64,000 nt of DNA from Halomonas shengliensis (GTDB lineage: Bacteria > Pseudomonadota > Gammaproteobacteria > Pseudomonadales > Halomonadaceae). The translations under genes were made by a program, and so were the position numbers. The notes beneath the pieces were generated by a model that was given only the letters and a program-made list of their open reading frames with translations, did not search any database and had not been told where the DNA came from. The DNA is taken from positions 310,001 through 374,000 of the forward strand of contig NZ_FNIV01000002.1 of assembly GCF_900104135.1 (NCBI RefSeq), given 5' to 3'. Shown in pieces: positions 18,225-27,508 of this stretch (the stretch's first letter is position 1; the number at the start of each line of letters is the position of its first letter).

Positions 18225-19972
18225 CCTGCTGGTAGCATACTAAGCGGACGCGCCTGCGCCCACGCCAGGAAGTCGTCTTCTGCCATCGGCCGGGCATACC
18301 AGTAGCCCTGGCCGAGCTCGCAGCCCAGCCGGGTCAGCAGGTCGGCCTGATGGAGACTCTCGATCCCCTCGGCCACCACCCGGCAGCCGAGCCCGTGGGC
18401 CATGGCGACGATCGATTCCACCAGCCGCCGATCCCGCTCGCGCTCCACCATGCCGGCGAGGAAGCTGCGATCCACCTTCAGGGTGGTCACCGGCAGGCGC
18501 TTCAGGTAGGCGAGCGACGAGTGGCCAGTGCCGAAGTCATCGATGGCGATGCCGACTCCTGCCGCCGCGAGGCGCTCCAGCTGGCCCAGGGCGCCCTCGG
18601 GGTCCGCCATCAACCCGGTTTCCGTCACCTCGACCTCCAGGCTTCGAGGCGCCAGGTCGTGTAACTCCAGCCTGGCCAGCACCTGCCGAGCGAAATCGGG
18701 CTCACACAGCTGCTGGGGGGCCACGTTTAGGGCCAGACAGAAGTCATCCTCCACCTGCCCTCGGCGGCGCCAGTCGGCCAAGTGGGAGAGGCCGGTCTCG
18801 AGCACCCACGCGCCGATGGCGACGATGTCACCGCTCGCTTCGGCCAGGGGGATGAATTCTCCCGGCGACACATCACCATGCACCGGCGACGCCCAGCGCA
18901 CCAGGGCCTCGGCGCCCACCAACCGGCCCGAGGCCAGGTCGACCTTGGGCTGGAAATGCAGGTCCGTCTCACCCCGGTCACAGGCGCCACGCAGTCGCTG
19001 ACGCAGGCTTAGCCGACGCTGCTCGGCCTGTTCGTGGGCGCGGGAATATCGCCCCACGGCATCCTGCCCAAAGGGCAGCGCCAGGGCCGCCATGTGGACC
19101 AGGCGCGCCGCGTCGAGGCCCTTGCCAGAGGCGATGCCAATGCGCGCCGCGGTGTGCAGCGTCAGGCTGTCATGGGGCACCGGGGTAGTCAGCACCGCGA
19201 GGAACCGATGCGCCAGCACCTCCAGGCCGCCGACTTCGGCATCTGGCATCACCGCCAGCAGCTCATGACTGCCCCAGATGCCCAGGGTGGCCTGCCCGGG
19301 CAGCACCTCCCCGAGACGCCGGGCGGCGCCGTGGAGGAAGGCATCGCTGACCCGGTGCCCCTGCAGGCGCATGATGTCGTGGATGTCATCGAGGGCGACG
19401 AACAGCACGCCCACCTCGCGGCCACCCTGCTGCCAGCGCTGCAGGAGTTCTGCCAGGCCGCGACGATTGAGCAGCTGGGTCACCGGGTCGGTGACCGACA
19501 GGCGTTCGAGCTCCCGTGTGCGCTCGGCGACCAGGCGTTCCAGGTGGCTGGCCTGCGAGCGGCGCTGCCGATAGCGGCTCTCGACACGCAGGGCGTTGCG
19601 GATGCGCTGCAGCACCTCACGCTGGTCGAAGGGCTTGGTGATGAAGTCACGCACCCCCAGGGAGAGTGCCCTCTCGCGGGTGGCGTCATCCACCTGGGCG
19701 GTCAACACGATAACCGCCGGCCCCTCGTCACCGAAGGCCTCCTGCAGCTGGCCCAATACCCCATAGCCGTCCAGGTGCGGCATGCGGATATCCAGCAGCA
19801 CCAGGTCCGGCGGGGACGCCTGACAGTACCCCAGTACCTCTCGTGGGTCGCACAGCCCCGCCACCCGCCGGAAGCCATGATCCTCGAGTAGGTCCTGGAG
19901 CAGCTCGACGTTCACCGGGTTGTCGTCCACCACCAGCACGGCGTGGTGGCAAGGCGACTCGGACTCGTTCAT
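18221..19972 (-). CDS. Response regulator with GGDEF (degenerate) and EAL domains
   Basis: This is a probable phosphorylation-controlled cyclic-di-GMP phosphodiesterase of 583 residues. The receiver domain (about 10-130) has VVDDNP and the acceptor Asp in LLDIRMPHLDG. A short coiled coil leads to a GGDEF-fold domain whose active site reads GSHEL, so cyclase activity is unlikely. The EAL domain (about 325-575) has an intact GAEALVRW, DDFGTGHSS and KVDRSFL. The start overlaps the stop of the hybrid kinase by four bases. It is the last gene of the operon read from the FliA promoter at 23485. Confidence 0.93.
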   Translation of the reverse strand: MNESESPCHHAVLVVDDNPVNVELLQDLLEDHGFRRVAGLCDPREVLGYCQASPPDLVLLDIRMPHLDGYGVLGQLQEAFGDEGPAVIVLTAQVDDATRERALSLGVRDFITKPFDQREVLQRIRNALRVESRYRQRRSQASHLERLVAERTRELERLSVTDPVTQLLNRRGLAELLQRWQQGGREVGVLFVALDDIHDIMRLQGHRVSDAFLHGAARRLGEVLPGQATLGIWGSHELLAVMPDAEVGGLEVLAHRFLAVLTTPVPHDSLTLHTAARIGIASGKGLDAARLVHMAALALPFGQDAVGRYSRAHEQAEQRRLSLRQRLRGACDRGETDLHFQPKVDLASGRLVGAEALVRWASPVHGDVSPGEFIPLAEASGDIVAIGAWVLETGLSHLADWRRRGQVEDDFCLALNVAPQQLCEPDFARQVLARLELHDLAPRSLEVEVTETGLMADPEGALGQLERLAAAGVGIAIDDFGTGHSSLAYLKRLPVTTLKVDRSFLAGMVERERDRRLVESIVAMAHGLGCRVVAEGIESLHQADLLTRLGCELGQGYWYARPMAEDDFLAWAQARPLSMLPAG

Positions 19973-22602
19973 GGCCTCCCCTCCAGTGGAATGAAACGGT
20001 GCAGGGTGGTCATGAAGGCCTCGAGATCCAGGGGTTTGGTCAGGTACTCGTCGAAGCCCGCCGCCAGCCCGCGACGGATATCCGACGGCATGGCGTTGGC
20101 CGACAGGGCGATCACCGGCAGGCGCGTCAGGCTCGGGATGGCCCGCAGGCGCGACAGCGCCTCGCTGCCGCTCATACCGGGCAGGTGCAGGTCCATCACC
20201 ACCGCATCCGGCGGCTCGGCGGCAATGGCCGGCAGGGCGATCTCGGCGCTAGGGAAGAGTCGCAGCTCGCAGCCCGGCAGGCCATCGAAGATGTCCTGCA
20301 TCAGGCGCTGGTTGGCCGGGTTGTCCTCTACATAGGCAACCCGGGCCGCCAGGGCCTCTCGAGCCGCCTGCGGCAGTGCCTCGGCCCGCTGCGTGAGACC
20401 GGTGGGCGAGGCGGGCGCGAGGACCATCCGGCAGGTAAAGCGGCTGCCGACGCCGAACTCGCTCTCGGCCTCGATGCTTGCGCCCATGGCCTCCAGCAGC
20501 TGGCGGGTGATGGCAAGGCCGATCCCGGTTCCCTCGATGGCCTCCTGATCACCGCCCAGCCGCTGGAAGGGCTGGAACAATAGCGGCTGCTCCTCCATGG
20601 CGATGCCGTGCCCGCCGTCGACGACGCTAAGGTAAAGCGCGTCGCCCTCCACCCGTGCCTCGATACGGGCCCAGCCGCCGGGGACGTTGTACTTGATCGC
20701 GTTGCTGAGCAGGTTGAGCAGCACCTGCTTGAGGCGGGTGTAGTCGGCGCGTACCGCCGGCAAGACAAGGTCCGCCACCCCATCCTCGAGGGTGACCCCG
20801 GCCGCCTCCGCGGTGGCCGCCAGCGTCGACAGCGCATCCTGCACCACCTCGGCGACCGAGATGGCCTCCAGGGAGAGCGCCAGATGACCCGCCTCGACCC
20901 TGGCCAGGTCGAGGATCTGGTTGATGAGCTGCAGCAGGTGCTGCCCGCTCTTCTCGATCTGGGCGACCTGCCTCGCCTGGCGCTCGCCCAGAGGGTGGCG
21001 CCGACCGCTGGCCAGCAGCTGGGCGAAGCCGAGGATGGCGTTGAGCGGCGTACGCAGCTCGTGGCTCATCGCCGACAGGAACTCGCTCTTGGCCCGGTTG
21101 GCACGATCCGCGGCGTCGCGAGCCTCGGCCAGCGCCTCGATATCGTGCTCACGCTCCGACATCTTCCGGTAGAGGTTGATCAACAGTGCACAGGTGGCGG
21201 TGAAGGGCTCCAGCCACTCCAGCAGCGAGCGGTCATAGGGCCGGACCCCGTTGGCGATGGCGTACATGCCAATCAGCCGCTCGCCGTCATGGATCGGCAC
21301 CCCCAGGTAGTTGTGCAGTGGCGGATGTCCAGGCGGGAAGCCCGCCCGATGCGGGTGACTGCCGAGGTCGTCGGTCATCACCACCTCGCCATAGGCGAAG
21401 ACCCGGCCGAGCAAGCTGTCCGGGCGCGACAGGGTCATGTCGCCACTGCGCAACCGCTCCATCAGGCGTCGGGACGCCGCGTCCCAAGAGAGGTCGGTGA
21501 TGGCGTGCAGCTTCAGCGCCGGCTTGCCCTCCTGCTCGATCACCTCGCCGATCAGGGCGTAGTCGCTGTCGGTGAGTTCCCTGAGGGCCTCCATCAGGAA
21601 ATCCCACAGGCGGCGACCCGACATCAGCGCCTGGTAGTCGGTGATGCCCTGGTGAAGCACCCGGATCAGGGAGGACTGCCTCACGATCTCGGTGGTGTCC
21701 CGGGCCACCCCCACCACGCCTCTCGCCACCGTCTCTCCCGTCGAGTCGACCAGCGGTGCCAGCTGCAGATCCAGGTAGCGACCACGATGCCTGAGCATCG
21801 GCACCTGGCGTGGCTGACCGGTCGCCAATACGCGCTCTTCGGCCTCTTCGACCGATGTCCTCAAGGCCTCTGGAAGCGCACTGGGAAAGCGGTCTTCCTC
21901 GGGCGCATCGACCCCGGATGACATCAGCATCTCCCGGCAGGCCTGGTTGGCCGCCAGGTAGCGGCCCGAACGGCTGCGCGCATAGATGGGGTCGGGGCTG
22001 GCGTCGAGGATGGCACGCAACAGCTGACGCTCCTTGTGCAGCCGGCCATGGGCCTCCTCGAGCCGGCTGCGGGCCTGCTCCAGCTCATGGCGTTGACTGG
22101 CCTGGTCATGCAGCAGGCGCTGCTTGCGCAGCAGGACCTCGGCCTGGGCGGCAAGCTTGCCCAACAGCCGCAGCTCGCGCGGCGAGAAGTCTCGCGGTGC
22201 CGTATCGAGCAGGCAGAGGGTCCCCACGACATGCTCGCCCAGCGGACGGAGCGGGTAGCCGGCATAGAAGCGAATATCAGGGGCGCCCGTGACCAGGGGA
22301 TTGTCACGGAAACGCGGGTCGCGGCTGGCGTCGGCCACCACCAGGGGCTTGCCGTCGGCGACGGCATGGGCACAGAAAGAGATGTCCCGGGGCGTCTCGC
22401 AGACCTCGATGCCGCGACGCGCCTTGAACCACTGGCGCTCCCGGTCGACCAGCGACACCAGGGCCATGGGCGTCTCGAAGAGGTCACAGGCCAGGTCGAC
22501 CAACTGCTCGAAGGCCGGCGTGGCGGGGGTGTCCAGCACGGCCAGAGAGGCCAGAGCCTCCAGCCGTGCCGCCTCACGATCGTGCTCGCTCGCGGAGGTC
22601 AT
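19969..22602 (-). CDS. Hybrid sensor histidine kinase (GAF-PAS-GAF-HisKA-HATPase-REC)
   Basis: This 877-residue cytoplasmic sensor kinase has no membrane segments. In order it has a GAF domain (about 10-150), a short coiled coil, a PAS domain (about 200-315), a second GAF (about 325-475), HisKA with the phospho-acceptor His in SAMSHELRTPLNAI, an ATPase domain (LLSNAIKYN, GTGIGLAI) and a C-terminal receiver with its Asp in VMDLHLPGMSG. The ATG at 22602 follows the upstream stop by one base (TGAGATG); an ATG at 22623 is an alternative. Its partner is probably the adjacent RR-GGDEF-EAL, although no Hpt domain is encoded nearby. Confidence 0.93.
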   Translation of the reverse strand: MTSASEHDREAARLEALASLAVLDTPATPAFEQLVDLACDLFETPMALVSLVDRERQWFKARRGIEVCETPRDISFCAHAVADGKPLVVADASRDPRFRDNPLVTGAPDIRFYAGYPLRPLGEHVVGTLCLLDTAPRDFSPRELRLLGKLAAQAEVLLRKQRLLHDQASQRHELEQARSRLEEAHGRLHKERQLLRAILDASPDPIYARSRSGRYLAANQACREMLMSSGVDAPEEDRFPSALPEALRTSVEEAEERVLATGQPRQVPMLRHRGRYLDLQLAPLVDSTGETVARGVVGVARDTTEIVRQSSLIRVLHQGITDYQALMSGRRLWDFLMEALRELTDSDYALIGEVIEQEGKPALKLHAITDLSWDAASRRLMERLRSGDMTLSRPDSLLGRVFAYGEVVMTDDLGSHPHRAGFPPGHPPLHNYLGVPIHDGERLIGMYAIANGVRPYDRSLLEWLEPFTATCALLINLYRKMSEREHDIEALAEARDAADRANRAKSEFLSAMSHELRTPLNAILGFAQLLASGRRHPLGERQARQVAQIEKSGQHLLQLINQILDLARVEAGHLALSLEAISVAEVVQDALSTLAATAEAAGVTLEDGVADLVLPAVRADYTRLKQVLLNLLSNAIKYNVPGGWARIEARVEGDALYLSVVDGGHGIAMEEQPLLFQPFQRLGGDQEAIEGTGIGLAITRQLLEAMGASIEAESEFGVGSRFTCRMVLAPASPTGLTQRAEALPQAAREALAARVAYVEDNPANQRLMQDIFDGLPGCELRLFPSAEIALPAIAAEPPDAVVMDLHLPGMSGSEALSRLRAIPSLTRLPVIALSANAMPSDIRRGLAAGFDEYLTKPLDLEAFMTTLHRFIPLEGRP

Positions 22603-22603
22603 C

Positions 22604-23398
22604 TCAGCTCGCCGTCTCGGCATGCAGCTCAGTCTGTAGCGCCGCCAACATCGGGGCCAGATCCTCTCCCAGGGACTCCACCTGGGGCCTGGCGTAGAAG
22701 AAACCCTGCTGGCGGGTCAGTCCGGCCCGTCCCAGCCACAGCGCCTCCTCGCGCGTCTCGACCCCCTCGGCGATCACCTCAAGCTCCAATTCCCTGGCCA
22801 ACCCCTTGATGGACCTCAGCAGCGCCTGGCGGCGAGGATCCTCGTCACAGCCCATGATCAGCTTACGGTCCACCTTGATCTTGTCGGGCTCCAGCACCGT
22901 GAGCAGATCCAGGTTGGCATATCCATTGCCGAAGTCATCCAGGGCGGTGGTGAAACCCATCCGACGGTAGCTGCCGATGATGTGCTTGAGGTGGGCCTGG
23001 TCGGTGACACGTTCGGTCTCGGTGAACTCGAAGACGATGCGCTCGGTGGGCCACCCCACCCGATGCGACGCCTCGAGGGTCGCCTGGATGCAGGCCTCCG
23101 GCTCGTAGACCGCATTGGGCAGGAAGTTGATGGAGAGCCGCTCCTGCATCCCCAGCCGGCTGGCGATCTCGATGGCGCGAACTCGGCAGGCCTGGTCGAA
23201 GCGGTATAACAGATCATCGGTGACCTGGGAGATCACGCTCCAGGCGGACTCGCCCCCCGGGCCACGCACCAGCGCCTCGAAGGTGGTCACCCTGGCCTGG
23301 GCCAGGTCGACGATGGGCTGAAACGCCATGGTGAAGTCGAAGGGCAGTGGCGCATCGCAACGGCCGCAGCCGCGAGGCCCCCTGACGCACTGATTCAT
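22604..23398 (-). CDS. EAL-domain cyclic-di-GMP phosphodiesterase
   Basis: This is a stand-alone EAL protein of 264 residues. The motifs FEALVRG, INFLPN, EFTETE, DDFGNGYANLD, KVDRKL and AEGVET keep the catalytic glutamates and metal ligands, so activity is likely. A short cysteine-containing N-terminus (CVRGPRGCGRC) could bind a metal. GAGGAG lies nine bases before the ATG at 23398. It is the first gene of the EAL / hybrid kinase / RR-GGDEF-EAL operon. Confidence 0.92.
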   Translation of the reverse strand: MNQCVRGPRGCGRCDAPLPFDFTMAFQPIVDLAQARVTTFEALVRGPGGESAWSVISQVTDDLLYRFDQACRVRAIEIASRLGMQERLSINFLPNAVYEPEACIQATLEASHRVGWPTERIVFEFTETERVTDQAHLKHIIGSYRRMGFTTALDDFGNGYANLDLLTVLEPDKIKVDRKLIMGCDEDPRRQALLRSIKGLARELELEVIAEGVETREEALWLGRAGLTRQQGFFYARPQVESLGEDLAPMLAALQTELHAETAS

Positions 23399-23484
23399 TC
23401 GTTGCTCCTCGTGCACGGTTGGGTCTGCACGCACGCAAGCCTGACCGCGCCAGGTAGGTGCCGTAGTAAAAGCGTCATAAGATA

Positions 23485-23511
23485 ATATCGGCACCGCAAG
23501 GAGTGGCTTTA
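23485..23511 (-). promoter_or_regulatory. FliA (sigma-28) promoter for the EAL-kinase-RR operon
   Basis: Read on the minus strand, TAAAGCCA (23511-23504), an 11-base spacer and GCCGATAT (23492-23485) match the sigma-28 consensus at 5-6/8 and 7/8 positions with exact spacing. It lies 87 bases before the EAL gene start. Confidence 0.75.
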
Positions 23512-23567
23512 ACCATTGAAGCTTAGGGGGCGAGCGATGGAGCCGCCAGACACGCTCGGGGCAGGCG

Positions 23568-24338
23568 CTACTCTCCATCCTGCCCCATGACCTGCGCCGG
23601 CATTCCCAATCGGCCGAGCCCCGGCAGCTTGAGCGCCGGGCGGCGCGGGTCGACCCCCACCCCCAGGCCCAGCAGGTTGAGCTCCAGGCCATCGACGCGC
23701 CCCAAGGTGAGGCCCAGCACGCCGCCCAGGGAGGCGGTGAACCCGGCCCCGCCTGGCGCCGGGGCGAGGGAGCCGTCGAGCAGGTAGTCCTTGCCCACCG
23801 CGGTGGCCGGCAGCACGGCATCGAGCCCCTCCACCTCGCGCAGCAGCCAGGCGATGAAGGTGTTGCTGTTGGGGCCGGGCCAGGCGCGATAGGCGTTCGG
23901 TACGGGATAGGCGGCCACCGCCGCCTCGATGGCCGGGATCAGCGCCGCGGCCCGCGCGCCGCGGTAGTCGGCCAGCAGCCGGGGCGGGCTGCCGTACCAG
24001 GCGCGGTCCGGGGTGGTCGTGGCGGTGCTCACCAGCGCCGGGGTGCGCCAGCTCAGCACATGATGCAGCCGCCACTCGGCGGCACCCGCCTCCCGGGTGG
24101 CCAACCAGGTATGCACACCGAAGGCGCCCCGCCAGCCCCAGGCACGCGCGGCATAGACCTGCACCAGCGCCTCGGGCGCCGCCTCGGGAGCGGGCGCCAG
24201 CCCCGCCGGCGCGCGGCTGGCCGCGCCCCAGTGCCCCTCCATCTCCACCCCGCCGGAGGCCAGCATCCACAGCGGCCCCGCCAGCAGCAATGCCAGCGCC
24301 AGGCTGATGCCCGCCATCCACCGCCCGAGTCTCGCCAT
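23568..24338 (-). CDS. DUF3750 family membrane-anchored protein
   Basis: This 256-residue protein has an N-terminal membrane anchor or signal (about 8-28), then a periplasmic domain with the DUF3750 pattern: VQVYAARAWGWRGAFGVHTW, a YGSPPRLLADYRG segment and PGPNSNTFIAWLL. The function of the family is not established. GGAGGAG precedes the ATG. It is divergent from cnoX, which starts 79 bases away. Confidence 0.8.
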   Translation of the reverse strand: MARLGRWMAGISLALALLLAGPLWMLASGGVEMEGHWGAASRAPAGLAPAPEAAPEALVQVYAARAWGWRGAFGVHTWLATREAGAAEWRLHHVLSWRTPALVSTATTTPDRAWYGSPPRLLADYRGARAAALIPAIEAAVAAYPVPNAYRAWPGPNSNTFIAWLLREVEGLDAVLPATAVGKDYLLDGSLAPAPGGAGFTASLGGVLGLTLGRVDGLELNLLGLGVGVDPRRPALKLPGLGRLGMPAQVMGQDGE

Positions 24339-24417
24339 CGCCTCTCCTCCCCTTGAAGTCGCCCGCCTTCACCCGCATCTTCCGGGGTAAATCCACACCA
24401 CCCCGGGAATCCCCATC

Positions 24418-25359
24418 ATGTCCATCGTCGACCCGCGTACCGGTGAGCCGCTCACCGCCGACACCAGCGAGCCCCAGGCCGGGCAGCCGACCCAGCCCGA
24501 AGCGGGCGAAGCCCCCGAGGTGATCATCGACGTCGACGCGAGCAATATCCAGCAGGTGCTGGAGCTCTCCATGCGTGTGCCGGTGCTGCTCGACTGCTGG
24601 GCCCCCTGGTGCCAGCCCTGCAAGACCCTGATGCCGGTGCTGGAGAAGCTGGCCCGCGAGTATCAGGGCGCCTTCCTGCTGGCCAAGCTCAACATCGAGG
24701 AGAACCAGGAGATCGCCGCCCAGCTCGGCGTGCGTTCGGTGCCCGACGTCAAGCTGGTCAGCCAGGGCGGCCTGGTCGACCACTTCCAGGGCGCGCTGCC
24801 CGAGAAGGAGATCCGCGAGTGGCTGGGCCGCTACTTCCCGGCCCCGGAGGACGTTCCGGCGAGCCCCGAGGAGCAGGCCGCCGAGGCGCTGGCCGCCGGC
24901 GACGCCGCCACCGCCCGCGCCATCTACCAGGAGCTCGCCCAACAGTATCCCGACCATGCCCCCTACCAGGTGGAGCTGGCCCGCGCCCTGGTGGCCGAGG
25001 GCCGCGCCGAGGAGGCGCGCTCCGTGCTCGACAACCTGCCGCCGGAGGAGCGCGACGCCGCCCCGGCCCGCGGCGTGCGCGCCAGCATCGAGTTCGGCGA
25101 GGAGGCCCCCTCGGCCGAGGAGCTCGCCGCCCTGGGTGATCGCGACGACAGCGAGGCGCACTACCTGCGCGCCCTGCGCCGGGTCGCCGACGGCGACTAC
25201 GAGACCGGCCTGGAGGGGCTGCTGGCGCTGATGAAGCGCGACCGCGCCTACGGCGACGACGCCGCCCGCAAGACCCTGCTGCGGGTCTTCGACGCCCTTG
25301 GCGCCGACCACCCCCTCACCGTCACCTACCGCCGCAAGCTCTTCGCCATGCTCTACTGA
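24418..25359 (+). CDS. cnoX: Chaperedoxin CnoX (YbbN): thioredoxin fold plus TPR
   Basis: CnoX is a holdase that protects proteins from oxidative aggregation and hands them to GroEL or DnaK. The 313-residue protein has a low-complexity N-terminus, a thioredoxin domain (about 38-140) and C-terminal TPR-like helices. The redox site reads WCQPC. Both cysteines are present, unlike E. coli CnoX (SXXC), so it may also be redox active. A strong TTCG-loop hairpin follows the stop. Confidence 0.93.
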   Translation: MSIVDPRTGEPLTADTSEPQAGQPTQPEAGEAPEVIIDVDASNIQQVLELSMRVPVLLDCWAPWCQPCKTLMPVLEKLAREYQGAFLLAKLNIEENQEIAAQLGVRSVPDVKLVSQGGLVDHFQGALPEKEIREWLGRYFPAPEDVPASPEEQAAEALAAGDAATARAIYQELAQQYPDHAPYQVELARALVAEGRAEEARSVLDNLPPEERDAAPARGVRASIEFGEEAPSAEELAALGDRDDSEAHYLRALRRVADGDYETGLEGLLALMKRDRAYGDDAARKTLLRVFDALGADHPLTVTYRRKLFAMLY

Positions 25360-25387
25360 GCCCCCGGGATGACGCCCTCGCCACTCA

Positions 25388-25411
25388 CACGGCCGCCTTC
25401 GGGCGGCCGTG
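25388..25411. terminator. Terminator hairpin between cnoX and the PatB-type gene
   Basis: A perfect 10-bp stem (CACGGCCGCC / GGCGGCCGTG) has a stable TTCG tetraloop and is followed by TCGTCTT. It lies between convergent genes and may act on both. Confidence 0.75.
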
Positions 25412-25417
25412 TCGTCT

Positions 25418-26581
25418 TCAGCCGGCCAACACCCTATCCAGGCGCACCAGCGCGGCCTCGAGCTGGGTGGCGGTGGTGCCGAAGTTGAGCCGCGCGAAGC
25501 CCGGGTGGCCGAAGTCGGCGCCGTCGGAGAGCGCCACCCCGGCACCTTCCAACAGGGCGCGCTGGGGCGACTCGCCGAGCCCCGCCTCGCGCAGGTCGAG
25601 CCAGGCCAGGTAGGTGGACTCGGGCGCGCTCATGGACACCCCGGGCCAGCGCGCCACCCGCTCCACCAGCGTCGCCCGCTGGCTGCGTAGCACCGCCAGC
25701 AGCGCCTGGCGCCAGGGATCGCCGTGGGCGTAGGCGGCCTCGGCCGCCACTAGCCCCATGACGTTGCCGTCCGGCATCAGCCCCTTGGCCGCCGCGGCGA
25801 AGCGCCGGCGCAGGGCGGGGTCGGGGATCACCGCGCAGGCGGCGGTCAGCCCCGCCAGGTTGAAGGTCTTGGAGGGCGCCCAGAGCGTGATGGTCCGGGC
25901 GGCGAGCTCGGGGAAGGCCGCCGCCAGCGGCACATGGCGCGCCCCCTCCTCCAGTAGCAGGTCGCAGTGCAGCTCGTCGGAGACCACGTGGAGACCGTGG
26001 CGGGTCACCAGCTCGGCCAGGCCGGCGAGCTCGTCGCGGGACCAGACACGCCCGGTGGGGTTATGGGGCTGGCACCACAGCAGCAGTCGCGTCTCGGGGG
26101 TGACCGCCGCCGCAAGCGCGTCGAGGTCGAGCCGCCAGGGCTGCCCCGGCGCCGTCGGCGCCGCGAGCGCCGCCCGCTGGGCCAGGCGCCCGGTGCGCTC
26201 GGCGACATGCAGGAAGGGCGGGTAGATCGGCGTCACGGTCAGCACGCCGTCGCCCGGCTCGGTGAGCGCCAGGCTCGCCAGGTGCAGCGCCGGCACCACC
26301 CCGGGCAGCCAGTGCTGCCACTCCGGGGCGATCGCCCAGCCGTAGTGTTCGCGGCTCCAGGCGCACAGCGTCTCGCGCAGCGAGTCCGGCACCAAGCCGT
26401 AGCCGAACACCCCATGGTCGACCCGCGCCCGCAGCGCCTCGAGCACCGCGGGGGGCGAGGCGAAGTCCATGTCGGCCACCCACAAGGGCAGCACCTCATC
26501 ACCGTAGCGGTGCCACTTCTGGGAGGGCCAGCCCCCCGCCGGATGCCGCCGCTCGATCGGCGTGGCAAAATCGAACGCCAT
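25418..26581 (-). CDS. patB: PatB/MalY-type PLP-dependent cystathionine beta-lyase
   Basis: This fold-type I aminotransferase-like enzyme probably cleaves cystathionine or related C-S compounds to pyruvate, ammonia and a thiol. It has 387 residues, the usual length. Visible motifs are LPLWVADMDF near the N-terminus, the NPTGRVW substrate/PLP segment, SDELHCD with the PLP-ring aspartate, and the lysine in SKTFNLAGL. GAGGAG precedes the ATG. Its start is only 30 bases from that of the divergent next gene. The exact substrate is uncertain. Confidence 0.9.
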   Translation of the reverse strand: MAFDFATPIERRHPAGGWPSQKWHRYGDEVLPLWVADMDFASPPAVLEALRARVDHGVFGYGLVPDSLRETLCAWSREHYGWAIAPEWQHWLPGVVPALHLASLALTEPGDGVLTVTPIYPPFLHVAERTGRLAQRAALAAPTAPGQPWRLDLDALAAAVTPETRLLLWCQPHNPTGRVWSRDELAGLAELVTRHGLHVVSDELHCDLLLEEGARHVPLAAAFPELAARTITLWAPSKTFNLAGLTAACAVIPDPALRRRFAAAAKGLMPDGNVMGLVAAEAAYAHGDPWRQALLAVLRSQRATLVERVARWPGVSMSAPESTYLAWLDLREAGLGESPQRALLEGAGVALSDGADFGHPGFARLNFGTTATQLEAALVRLDRVLAG

Positions 26582-26611
26582 GCGCTCACTCCTCACTTCA
26601 AGGCTCGCAAC

Positions 26612-27058
26612 ATGACCTCGACCATGCCCCAGGACGACTTCTATGCCAAGGTGCGCCGCGGCATGCCGCGGCTGGTGGCCCAGTGGCGCGACCTGGGCCG
26701 CGACTCCCCCGAGCGCCTCGCCCTGCTGCTCGCCGAGACCGCCCGGGTGGCACGCATCGGCCTGCCGGAGGCCACCCCCGACGCCGCCACCCTGGCGGCC
26801 TGGAGCGAGGCGGAGGCGGGCGACGAGATCCCGCTGTGGGCCGCCCGCACCGCCACCTTCCTGCTCGTGCAGATGCCTGCCCGGCCGACGCCCCGCGACG
26901 CCGACGAGGCGTGCGCCTGGGCCTACTGCTGGCTGCGCAACCGCGACTTCGCCAGCCTCGAGGCGGCCCAGGCGGCCCTGCCCGCACACCTGCAGGCGAC
27001 GCTGGGCGCGGCACTACCCGCGGCCTGGCGCGACCGCGAGGGGCTGCGGCTGGTGTGA
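26612..27058 (+). CDS. Unknown soluble protein
   Basis: This encodes 148 residues of a soluble, mostly helical, Ala/Arg-rich protein with no signal peptide or motif I recognise. AAGG lies about nine bases before the ATG at 26612; an ATG at 26624 is an alternative. The frame is open far upstream through the PatB-type gene, but that part is antisense shadow. It starts 30 bases from the divergent PatB-type gene, so their promoters must overlap. Confidence 0.7.
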   Translation: MTSTMPQDDFYAKVRRGMPRLVAQWRDLGRDSPERLALLLAETARVARIGLPEATPDAATLAAWSEAEAGDEIPLWAARTATFLLVQMPARPTPRDADEACAWAYCWLRNRDFASLEAAQAALPAHLQATLGAALPAAWRDREGLRLV

Positions 27059-27104
27059 CGCCCGCCTTGACGCCGGCGGGACGGCCGCTAGCATCGAGAG
27101 GCCG

Positions 27105-27446
27105 TCAGCGGCGCCGGCGACGTGGCCGCTTGGGCTTGAAGCCGGCCGGCTTGGTGGCCAGCCAGTCGACGAAGGCGCGGATCTCCGGGTGGCCCAGCAG
27201 CGCCTCGCGGCTGCGGTAGTGGTCGGCCAGCTCGCGCTCCGAGAGCACCGCATGCAGGTGCCGGTGGCAGGGGTGGCACACCCAGAGGATGGCGGTGAGC
27301 CGCTCGGCACGCGCGAAGCGTCGGCGATAGCGCGCCTTGCCGTGCAGCGAGCGCGGGATCAGGTGGTGCTTGGTCAGGGGCGCCGCCCGCCCGCACAGCT
27401 CGCAAGCGTCCGGGCGCGGCGGGGGCGAGAGCTCATGGCCGGCCAT
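27105..27446 (-). CDS. Small HNH endonuclease family protein
   Basis: This 113-residue protein has a CELCG zinc knuckle near residue 16, the HNH core HHLIPRSLH, a second CHPCHRHLH knuckle-plus-His segment and a very basic C-terminal tail. This matches stand-alone HNH nucleases. No methyltransferase or mobile-element gene is adjacent, so it looks like a housekeeping or orphan nuclease. GGAGG precedes the ATG at 27446; a GTG at 27473 is less likely. It converges on the unknown gene at 26612. Confidence 0.85.
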   Translation of the reverse strand: MAGHELSPPPRPDACELCGRAAPLTKHHLIPRSLHGKARYRRRFARAERLTAILWVCHPCHRHLHAVLSERELADHYRSREALLGHPEIRAFVDWLATKPAGFKPKRPRRRRR

Positions 27447-27508
27447 GCGGGCCTCCGGTATGACGGGATCCACGACACGCGACGTTCCAAAAGGATAAGG
27501 AAAACGAG

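Noticed and set aside
23399-23821. N-terminal extension of the EAL protein beyond 23398
   Set aside because: The open frame continues upstream, but the ATG at 23398 has an excellent GAGGAG and the extension would run over the FliA promoter and into the DUF3750 gene.
27105-27446. Mobile-element or restriction-system HNH nuclease
   Set aside because: No methyltransferase, integrase, intron or repeat flanks it, and base composition matches the neighbours.
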